Assembly: GCA_947584955.1 (NCBI GenBank)
Contig: CANPWS010000093.1
Location: 1-5,112, forward strand
Length of the DNA: 5,112 nt
Direction: 5' to 3'
Source of the DNA: an uncultured Bacilli bacterium
Lineage (GTDB): Bacteria > Bacillota_I > Bacilli_A > RF39 > UBA660
Positions 1 through 5,112 of the stretch are shown one piece after another (the first letter of the stretch is position 1; every line of letters begins with the position of its first letter). A program made the position numbers and the translations under genes. Below the pieces are notes generated by a model. That model ran no database searches. It saw only the letters and a list, made by a program, of their open reading frames with translations, and was not told where the DNA came from.

Positions 1-486
1 GAAAATACATATAATACTTACTACTTTTACAACTATATTTCGTATAATTACTTTTTTAAATTCTTCCAATCCTTGAAAAAACCAACTAATATCTAAAGCA
101 TTTGCTAATATTTCAAAAACTAATATTTTATAATAAGTAATATAGCTTCCTTTAAGACAAAAGAATAAATAAAATAGTAATAGAGAACTTCCTAAGGTAA
201 TAGTTCGCATAATTATTATTTCAAAAAAAGTTTTACTTCGCTTATAACTATTTTCTTGAACATAAGCAATTTCTCTTTGAGCATACATAGCAACTCCTAA
301 AGATCCAAACAAGATAAAATAAGTTGTTATTGATAAAGTATAACTATATATTCCTATTTGTTCTGCACCTAATACACGTGATAAATAAGGTGTAGTTACT
401 AAAGGAACAATTATTACTATAAGTTGATAAATTAAATTATATATATAATTTTTAGCTATGTTATTTTTCTTTTTAATTTTTACCAC
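1..486 (-). CDS. wzx: Wzx-type oligosaccharide flippase, N-terminal part (C-terminus beyond left edge)
   Basis: This is the first 162 codons of an integral membrane flippase of the MATE/MOP polysaccharide-export superfamily (Wzx/RfbX type). Such proteins move undecaprenyl-linked repeat units from the cytoplasmic to the outer face of the membrane. Counting from the GTG at 486, the family-typical pieces are NYIYNLIYQ (13-21), a hydrophobic segment ending in PLVTTPYLSRVLGAE (28-42), IGIYSYT (44-50), the YAQREIAY motif (68-75), hydrophobic stretches near 53-66, 90-108 and 118-131, and the DISWFFQGLEEFKK hallmark (132-145). The frame is open to position 1, so about two thirds of a normal protein of roughly 470 residues lies outside. 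The gene follows glf by 10 nt and is probably cotranscribed. GTG at 486 is the only canonical start, but it lies inside a Shine-Dalgarno-like AGAGGTGG. An ATT at 475-477 is better spaced and would give MKKKNNIAKNY, so the exact start is uncertain. The family call is firm. Confidence 0.92.
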   Translation of the reverse strand, partial: MVKIKKKNNIAKNYIYNLIYQLIVIIVPLVTTPYLSRVLGAEQIGIYSYTLSITTYFILFGSLGVAMYAQREIAYVQENSYKRSKTFFEIIIMRTITLGSSLLLFYLFFCLKGSYITYYKILVFEILANALDISWFFQGLEEFKKVIIRNIVVKVVSIICIF

Positions 487-490
487 CTCT
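483..490 (-). promoter_or_regulatory. Shine-Dalgarno site of the flippase gene
   Basis: Read on the minus strand this is AGAGGTGG, lying between the glf stop and the flippase coding sequence. Its GAGGT core ends 7 nt before an in-frame ATT at 475-477, which is a normal spacing. The only canonical in-frame start, GTG at 484-486, lies inside the site itself. Confidence 0.55.
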
Positions 491-496
491 ATACAA

Positions 497-1585
497 TTAA
501 AATTCTAATTCTAATGCCTTCTTAATTACATCATCCATATCGTAATATTTATATTCAGCAAGGCGACCGCCAAATAAAACATTTTTTTCTTTACTTGCTA
601 ATTCTCTATATTTTTCTGCTAGTTCGTTATTTTTATCGTCATTTACAGTATAATATCTTTCCATACCATCTTTATAGTCGCTTGGATATTCATAAGTAAT
701 AATTGTTTTGGAACTACTGGTATTTTCAAAATGTTTATGTTCAATTACTCTTGTATATTCTACTTCATGCCCTGTATAATTAACTACTGCATTACCTTGA
801 TAGTTTTCTTTATCTAAAATTTTAGTTTCAAATCTTAAACTACGCCACTCAAGTTCCCCTAATGAATAATTAAAATATTCATCTAATGGACCAGTATAAA
901 CTATTTTTTTAGCCATTTTTTTATATTCTTCAATATTATCAAAAAAATTAGTGTTTAATTTAACTTCTATTCCATCAAGCATTTTTTCAATTAATTTAGT
1001 GTAGCCACCAATTGGAATACCTTGATAACGATCATTAAAATAATTATTATCATAAATAAGTCTTACAGGCAACCTTTTTATTATAAATGCTGGTAAATCT
1101 TTACAATTTCTATTCCATTGTTTTTCAGTATAACCTTTTACTAACTTTTCATATATAGTTCTTCCTACTAAAGATATTGCTTGTTCTTCTAAATTTTTAG
1201 GCTCTACCTTTATTTCTTTTCGTTCCTCATTGATATGCCTTAAAGCATCTTCTGGAGTAAAAACATCATTCCATATTTTAGAGAAAGTATTCATATTAAA
1301 AGGCATATTATATACTTCATTACCAATACGTGCTATTGGTGAATTTGTATATCTATTAAATTCTACAAAAGAATTAACATAATCCCAAACGTCTTTATAA
1401 TCAGTATGAAAAATATGTGCACCATATTTATGAACGTTTATACCTTCAATATTTTCAGTATAAATATTACCCCCAATATGGTTTCTTTTTTCAATAACTA
1501 ACACTTTTTTACCATCTTTTTTTGCTAAATTTGCAAATGTTGCTCCAAATAAACCGGACCCAACAATTAAATAATCATATTTCAT
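497..1585 (-). CDS. glf: UDP-galactopyranose mutase
   Basis: This cytoplasmic flavoenzyme interconverts UDP-galactopyranose and UDP-galactofuranose using reduced FAD, supplying the donor for galactofuranosyltransferases. From the ATG at 1585 the protein has 362 residues, a usual length for bacterial UGM. It shows the N-terminal Rossmann fingerprint VGSGLFG (8-14; G9, G11, G14), the FAD-contacting EKRNHIGGN (32-40), HKYGAHIFH (52-60), EKQW with W157, RLPVR (171-175) and FNDRYQGIPIGGYTKL (183-198). It also has YTGP (230-233), EYTRVIEHKHF with R279, ITYEYP (296-301), and the C-terminal FGGRLAEYKYYDMD (338-351). R175, R279, Y311, Y347 and D349 appear to match the catalytic and FAD/UDP-sugar-binding residues known from Klebsiella UGM (by recall, not alignment). 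The start at 1585 is preferred over the in-frame ATG at 1597 because GAGG at 1592-1595 sits 6 nt upstream of it. The start overlaps the end of the upstream sugar transferase by 11 nt, and the next gene begins 10 nt after the stop. All key residues look intact. Confidence 0.97.
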   Translation of the reverse strand: MKYDYLIVGSGLFGATFANLAKKDGKKVLVIEKRNHIGGNIYTENIEGINVHKYGAHIFHTDYKDVWDYVNSFVEFNRYTNSPIARIGNEVYNMPFNMNTFSKIWNDVFTPEDALRHINEERKEIKVEPKNLEEQAISLVGRTIYEKLVKGYTEKQWNRNCKDLPAFIIKRLPVRLIYDNNYFNDRYQGIPIGGYTKLIEKMLDGIEVKLNTNFFDNIEEYKKMAKKIVYTGPLDEYFNYSLGELEWRSLRFETKILDKENYQGNAVVNYTGHEVEYTRVIEHKHFENTSSSKTIITYEYPSDYKDGMERYYTVNDDKNNELAEKYRELASKEKNVLFGGRLAEYKYYDMDDVIKKALELEF

Positions 1586-2648
1586 CTTTAACCTCATTTA
1601 ATATTTTTTCTAAAACTTTTAAAGTATAATAACCACTTCTTACCTTTTTACCAATTTCCATTACATTTTTCTTTTTTATATCTAAATCTTTAAAATCTAA
1701 ATTATTTATATCATATACATTATCTATCAAATATCCAATATTATTATCTTTTACAAAATTAGCTATCGCAGATTTTCGCCAAACTATTACTGGAAGATTA
1801 GCCGCTAGATAACAAGATAATTTATGAGGATTATTATATTTAGTATAATGCTTTAAATAATAATTTTCATCATCTGAATTATATTTTCCATCCCAAACCA
1901 GACCTATATCTCCAGTTATTGAGTTTATAACATCATCTGCACTATATGTCCCTTTATATTTTATTTTTTTATTTATATATTTTTCTATTCCTTTTCCGTA
2001 TATATTAAGATTAAAATTCATTTTGTTTTCTTCTAATTCATATAAAAATTCTGATTTAAATTTATCTAAATTTCCCGCATATATAATATTCTTTTCTTTA
2101 TTTTTCGTTTCTTTCTCTTCCTCTTTTTTCTCATTACAAAGATAATCAAAACATTCTAAAATATATAACTTTTCTTTTGATATTCCCTGTTCTATTAAAA
2201 ACTTTTGCATTACTTTATTATGACAAATAATATAATTAGCATTATTAAAAAGGTTAATTTCTTTTTTTAATTTTTTAAAATCTAACTCTCTTAACCAATT
2301 TATATCATGTATAAATAAAATTATTTTTTTTGACTTCAATATTTTAGAATAAAAAGTAAGCAAAAAAAATGGATAATCAAAATAATTACTTTGAATAATA
2401 TAATATTTTTTATTACTAGAAAAAACTAAATAAATAAATTTTTTTAAAATATAAATTATTTTTCTTATTATAGTTAATAATTTATTATTAGAAAGATAAA
2501 GATTTATTCTTCTTTCTTTAAAATTATATTTATTAATTATAATTTTAGATACATCAAGTGGGGCTTTTGATCCTGCGCCAATTCCAGTACAAACATTACT
2601 TGATAACAACTCTATTTGATGATATTTATTATTTTCTATTTTTTTCAT
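1575..2648 (-). CDS. WbbI/Gtf3-like sugar transferase, probable galactofuranosyltransferase
   Basis: The protein has 357 residues and no signal peptide, and is predicted to act in the cytoplasm, possibly at the membrane surface. It resembles, from recall, E. coli WbbI (beta-1,6-galactofuranosyltransferase) and streptococcal Gtf3, a two-domain GT-B fold. Supporting features in order are GIGAGSKAPLDVSK near the N-terminus (22-35; WbbI has a comparable segment), FIHDINWLREL (112-122), ICHNKVM (141-147), YAGNLDKFKSEF (190-201), DIGLVWDGK (247-255), the sugar-nucleotide-binding-type YNNPHKLSCYLAANLPV (271-287), VWRKSAIANFV (289-299) and NNIGYLI (302-308). Residues 173-187 form a charged Lys/Glu-rich linker between the two domains. 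Its place directly before glf supports a UDP-Galf donor, but donor and linkage are inferred. The ATG at 2648 has an excellent SD ending 6 nt upstream. The TGA stop overlaps the glf start by 11 nt. The N-terminal third is exceptionally AT-rich: positions 2401-2460 hold only 3 G/C. Confidence 0.88.
   Translation of the reverse strand: MKKIENNKYHQIELLSSNVCTGIGAGSKAPLDVSKIIINKYNFKERRINLYLSNNKLLTIIRKIIYILKKFIYLVFSSNKKYYIIQSNYFDYPFFLLTFYSKILKSKKIILFIHDINWLRELDFKKLKKEINLFNNANYIICHNKVMQKFLIEQGISKEKLYILECFDYLCNEKKEEEKETKNKEKNIIYAGNLDKFKSEFLYELEENKMNFNLNIYGKGIEKYINKKIKYKGTYSADDVINSITGDIGLVWDGKYNSDDENYYLKHYTKYNNPHKLSCYLAANLPVIVWRKSAIANFVKDNNIGYLIDNVYDINNLDFKDLDIKKKNVMEIGKKVRSGYYTLKVLEKILNEVKDEI
1591..1595 (-). 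promoter_or_regulatory. Shine-Dalgarno site that fixes the glf start
   Basis: The minus strand reads GAGGT here. GAGG is followed by 6 nt (TTAAAG) and then the ATG at 1583-1585. The alternative ATG at 1595-1597 overlaps this site and has only A/T-rich sequence upstream, so the site supports the shorter 362-residue protein. It lies inside the last codons of the upstream gene, which suggests translational coupling. Confidence 0.75.
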
Positions 2649-2654
2649 GATTAA

Positions 2655-2662
2655 CCTCCTTA
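2655..2662 (-). promoter_or_regulatory. Shine-Dalgarno site overlapping the upstream stop codon
   Basis: The minus strand reads TAAGGAGG, a near-perfect match to the 16S rRNA tail, with 6 nt (TTAATC) before the ATG at 2646-2648. Its first three bases are the TAA stop of the GT2 gene, so the terminating ribosome sits on the ribosome-binding site of the next gene. This is a layout expected for re-initiation or coupled translation. Confidence 0.85.
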
Positions 2663-3715
2663 ATTAAATAATTTCACTTTTGCCATTTCTATTAAAGATA
2701 AAACTTGCCATAATATAAATTTTTTCTTTTTTAAACTATAAATATATAATTTTTCAATTATATTAAATTCTTTTTCAGTAGATTTAAAATAATTATCAAA
2801 AATCCCACAAGATAATAAGAAAGTATTTTTAAATGTCTCTTTATCTAAATGTCTTGTTCTAAGCCACATTACTTTTCCTAATTCATTTAATAAATTTTTA
2901 TAAAAGTAATAGTCTTTTTGTAATTTCAATTCTTCTCTTTTTTCTAATATTAGTTTTAAAAGAAAGTATTGTGCTAAACTTTTATAATTTTTTTTATTTT
3001 CCTTACTTCTTGATGAAGAATCTTGACGAATAGCGTAATAATATAAAGAATTATCTATAATAGCAAGTTTTTTTGCTTTAGGAAATATTATTAATCTCAT
3101 TATCATATCTTCATATGCACAACCAACTGGAAAACTTAAATTTTTAAATAAATCTTTATGAATAATACACATACAACAATGTCCTTTTATATTATAATCT
3201 TTTAAATTTTCTTGTTTAATGATTTTATTTTTATATTTAAACTCTTTTATTATTTTATTAGTATCTATATTAAATTCAAAATAACCGCATTTTACTACTT
3301 CTACATTCTCTTTATATGCTATATTAAGAAGCGTATCGACATATAATTCGCTCACGTAGTCATCAGAATCAACAAAGCTTAAATATTCTCCTTTAGAATT
3401 ATTGATTCCAAGATTTCTTGCTCCTCCTGCACCAATATTTTTTTGGTTTAAAACTTTTATTATTTTAAATTTTTTTTCATATTCTTTAAGAATTTTTAAT
3501 GAATTATCAGTACTTCCATCATTAACAAAAATTATCTCATATGTATAATTGGTCTTTTGACTAATTAAAGAATTAATACATTGTTCTATGTACTTTGCCG
3601 TATTATATACTGGAACTATAATAGATAAATCAATACTTGCTTTTTTAGATACAATGAGATTTTCCCAATATAATGTGGAATTATATTTTTTAAGTAATTG
3701 ATTTTCTAGTTTCAT
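2660..3715 (-). CDS. GT2 family glycosyltransferase
   Basis: This is a 351-residue GT-A fold enzyme that transfers a sugar from a nucleotide donor to a growing lipid-linked glycan at the cytoplasmic face. It shows the GT2 pattern: SIIVPVYN (31-38), FVNDGSTDNS (63-72) binding the nucleotide, KNIGAGGARNLGI (92-104), the metal-binding SFVDSDDYV (113-121), the YEDM segment with the likely catalytic acid (201-204), and RQDSSSR (230-236) at the place of the family's QXXRW-type motif. The C-terminal 30 residues are basic and hydrophobic (SLKKKKFILWQVLSLIEMAK, 327-346) and could bind the membrane. Donor and acceptor cannot be read from the sequence. The ATG at 3715 is preferred, since GAGGA lies 8 nt upstream. 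An in-frame GTG at 3730 would add five residues but has only a weak AAAGAAA before it. The start overlaps the upstream membrane-protein gene by 26 nt, and the TAA stop is part of the next gene's SD site. Confidence 0.93.
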   Translation of the reverse strand: MKLENQLLKKYNSTLYWENLIVSKKASIDLSIIVPVYNTAKYIEQCINSLISQKTNYTYEIIFVNDGSTDNSLKILKEYEKKFKIIKVLNQKNIGAGGARNLGINNSKGEYLSFVDSDDYVSELYVDTLLNIAYKENVEVVKCGYFEFNIDTNKIIKEFKYKNKIIKQENLKDYNIKGHCCMCIIHKDLFKNLSFPVGCAYEDMIMRLIIFPKAKKLAIIDNSLYYYAIRQDSSSRSKENKKNYKSLAQYFLLKLILEKREELKLQKDYYFYKNLLNELGKVMWLRTRHLDKETFKNTFLLSCGIFDNYFKSTEKEFNIIEKLYIYSLKKKKFILWQVLSLIEMAKVKLFN

Positions 3716-4823
3716 ACTCCTTATCCTCACTTTCTTTATTTGTCAATCCACTAAAAACTAACATTATTGGAAATACAACAGTTTCATGCCTTATCCAGGA
3801 TCCAAAATCTGGTTCAAAAGTAGCAGAACCTAATACAAAAGCTAAAAATATATAAATTGCTATCTTACTTTCTTTGGAAATATTTTTCATATTTTTAAGT
3901 TGTTTAAATATAAAAGCAGTAATTATTAATTGATAAGTTACATATAATAAATATTTTGGGCCGAGTCTAATTAATTCAAGTGGAAACATTAATCTAATGA
4001 TTGAAATAATATATTCAATAGTCAACAATAATAGATTAGAAGACCCTATTATTGGCCATATACAAGTAGCAGCACTACTGCTTCTTAATCTAACTCTAAC
4101 TAATTCCGCATAATTGTCGGGAGATATAATTTTAGCTACATTTAAAACACTATAATAAGCTAAACCAGCAATTAACAATAAAAAGATAATATGTCGTAAT
4201 TTAAATTTTTTTATTTTAGAAATATATATTTTATCCATTAAAGCAATGCCAACTGTAAAAAAACACATTAAAATGTAATAATTTCTAAAAAAGAAAGCAC
4301 ATAGTATATATACAAATACACAGAGCCAAAATTTAGTATTATATTTTAATTTTTTAGATATTAAAATAATAAACATTAATATAAAATAAAACATTTGTAT
4401 AGGTTCTTTTGCCAAACAGAAATCCCATATATTAAGAACTGCAATAGACGATATTAAAAATATTAATTCTACTAACGAGAGACTATTTTTAACTTTTAAT
4501 AACATTATAAAAAGAATAATATTAAAAAGAATTGATATATAAATTTCAAAACCTTCATAAGTCCTAATGCCAAAAATGTTTATTTTTTCATAAATAAAAT
4601 TCGTATTAGTGCCTAAATCAGAATCACCACTGTTTCTTTCTGTTATATCACTCATAGTTAAGCCAAAATGATTACCACCATTAACTACTTTTTGTATTAA
4701 TGTGTACCCAACACTAAAATCTAATAGTGTACCTTTCATAACTGTATATCTGACTACTTTGCCCATTAAAACTATTATAATAAAAAAGCACATTATTAAT
4801 TTTAAAGGAAATTTTTTATTCAT
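3690..4823 (-). CDS. Multi-spanning membrane protein, candidate Wzy-type repeat-unit polymerase
   Basis: The protein has 377 residues with about 10-11 hydrophobic segments, near 8-24, 93-109, 115-134, 141-155, 164-180, 181-196, 211-232, 262-280, 291-306, 319-334 and 346-360. A long polar loop (about 25-90) follows the first segment and a shorter basic loop (about 233-260, with RVRLRSSS) lies between two later ones. The C-terminal tail is short and charged (361-377). A helix bundle of this size with long loops, placed among glycosyltransferases and next to a flippase, is the usual picture of Wzy. The segments CLAKEPIQM (136-144) and FGSWIRHETVVFPI (340-353) look like conserved polymerase or transferase loop motifs, but I cannot assign a named family. 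A GT-C-type transferase, an O-acetyltransferase or an EpsG-type protein are alternatives. The ATG at 4823 overlaps the upstream stop in an ATGA. Its own SD is weak (GGA at 4835-4837, 11 nt away), so translation probably relies on coupling. The end overlaps the GT2 gene by 26 nt. Confidence 0.72.
   Translation of the reverse strand: MNKKFPLKLIMCFFIIIVLMGKVVRYTVMKGTLLDFSVGYTLIQKVVNGGNHFGLTMSDITERNSGDSDLGTNTNFIYEKINIFGIRTYEGFEIYISILFNIILFIMLLKVKNSLSLVELIFLISSIAVLNIWDFCLAKEPIQMFYFILMFIILISKKLKYNTKFWLCVFVYILCAFFFRNYYILMCFFTVGIALMDKIYISKIKKFKLRHIIFLLLIAGLAYYSVLNVAKIISPDNYAELVRVRLRSSSAATCIWPIIGSSNLLLLTIEYIISIIRLMFPLELIRLGPKYLLYVTYQLIITAFIFKQLKNMKNISKESKIAIYIFLAFVLGSATFEPDFGSWIRHETVVFPIMLVFSGLTNKESEDKEYETRKSIT
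3717..3728 (-). promoter_or_regulatory. Double Shine-Dalgarno-like stretch before the GT2 gene
   Basis: The minus strand reads GAGGATAAGGAG. The GAGGA half (3724-3728) lies 8 nt before the ATG at 3713-3715, a normal spacing. The AAGGAG half is only 1 nt from that ATG and is too close to serve it. The stretch lies inside the upstream gene and favours ATG 3715 over GTG 3730. Confidence 0.6.
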
Positions 4824-5112
4824 TTTTTATCACATCCAATATAATATTTTTCTAAATATTTTGCCGTATCTTCTATAAAATATCCTGCTTTTTTTAAATT
4901 TTCTAAATTATCACTTCTAGATAAATCAGATTTAAGTATTATATTTGCCCAATCTTTAGGGCTATTATTTAATGATATAAATTCTACATTATTCGTAATT
5001 TTTACTTCATTTGTTATAACATCTTTTGACATAAAACAAGGAAGTCCTGATGCTTGAGCTTCTACCCCAACAACTGGTAATCCTTCATAAAGAGATGGCA
5101 TAATAAATATAT
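4820..5112 (-). CDS. GT4 family glycosyltransferase, C-terminal part (N-terminus beyond right edge)
   Basis: This is the last 97 codons of a retaining GT-B glycosyltransferase of family GT4 (EpsF/CapH-like). The frame is open to the right edge and reads IFIMPSLYEGLPVVGVEAQA, so the ATG at 5101 is an internal Met and not the start. The EX7E motif that binds the nucleotide-sugar donor is present as EGLPVVGVE, with glutamates encoded at 5084-5086 and 5060-5062, followed by ASGLPC. Then come NEVKITNNVEFISL, which is typical of this EpsF-type subgroup, and SPKDWANII. The protein ends in a normal helical tail (LEKYYIGCDKK), so the C-terminus is intact. The missing part should be about 260-280 residues with the acceptor domain. 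The role is sugar addition to the lipid-linked repeat unit at the cytoplasmic membrane face, with unknown donor. The TGA stop overlaps the next gene's ATG by 4 nt. Confidence 0.92.
   Translation of the reverse strand, partial: IFIMPSLYEGLPVVGVEAQASGLPCFMSKDVITNEVKITNNVEFISLNNSPKDWANIILKSDLSRSDNLENLKKAGYFIEDTAKYLEKYYIGCDKK

Noticed and set aside
241..260. Intact glf and transferase neighbours as evidence for a wholly new system
   Set aside because: Every gene except the membrane protein fits known Wzx/Wzy-pathway families. The novelty lies in the gene combination and the polymerase candidate, not in a new kind of system.
487..496. Terminator or promoter between glf and the flippase gene
   Set aside because: The gap is only 10 nt, with no hairpin and no room for a promoter.
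2324..3477. Runs of 7-8 T or A within the transferase genes (for example 2324-2331, 2362-2369, 2988-2995, 3470-3477) as phase-variation tracts
   Set aside because: All lie in intact frames, are short for slipped-strand switching, and are expected by chance and from Lys/Phe codons in DNA this AT-rich.
3728..3730. GTG at 3730 as the GT2 start
   Set aside because: It lacks a good SD, while ATG 3715 has GAGGA at a normal 8-nt spacing. The GTG cannot be fully excluded.
3690..4823. RX10G/RX15G motifs known from Pseudomonas Wzy in the Arg-rich loop
   Set aside because: The arginines at 243, 245 and 247 are 16, 14 and 12 residues before G260, so neither spacing matches, and I did not use the motif as evidence.
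5099..5101. ATG at 5101 as the start of a small 93-residue protein
   Set aside because: The frame stays open to the right edge with the family-typical IFIMPSLYEGLP, and the fragment begins inside the donor-binding half of a GT4 enzyme, so this is an internal Met of a cut gene.

Overview
The whole window is one tightly packed block of polysaccharide-biosynthesis genes, all on the minus strand, so transcription runs from the right edge to the left edge. In transcription order it holds: the C-terminal end of a GT4 glycosyltransferase (cut by the right edge), a multi-spanning membrane protein that is a candidate Wzy-type repeat-unit polymerase, a GT2 glycosyltransferase, a WbbI/Gtf3-like sugar transferase that probably adds galactofuranose, UDP-galactopyranose mutase (glf), and the N-terminal third of a Wzx-type flippase (cut by the left edge). 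This is the core of a Wzx/Wzy-type capsule, exopolysaccharide or O-antigen-like locus.

The DNA is very AT-rich: Lys, Ile, Asn and Tyr dominate the proteins and the codons favour A/T. Several genes have good Shine-Dalgarno sequences (the best is TAAGGAGG). TGG encodes Trp and TGA acts as a stop, so this is the standard bacterial code and not the Mycoplasma code. A low-GC Bacillota (clostridial, lactobacillar or streptococcal type) fits best. A Fusobacteriota genome cannot be excluded. No species can be named from this window.

The genes are overlapping or nearly so: an ATGA overlap of 4 nt, overlaps of about 26 nt and 11 nt, and gaps of 11 nt and 10-19 nt. I see no promoter, terminator, RNA gene, mobile element, CRISPR array or long repeat. 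No stretch over 300 bases lacks a gene, and the plus strand holds nothing convincing. The operon continues beyond both ends.

Proposed working order: the cytoplasmic GT4, GT2 and WbbI-like transferases build a lipid-linked repeat unit. Glf converts UDP-galactopyranose to UDP-galactofuranose for the WbbI-like enzyme. Wzx moves the unit across the membrane and the Wzy-like protein polymerises it outside. The strongest biological prediction is a surface glycan containing galactofuranose. Three starts merit attention: glf begins at the second in-frame Met, the GT2 gene more probably begins at ATG 3715 than at GTG 3730, and the flippase may begin at a rare ATT codon.
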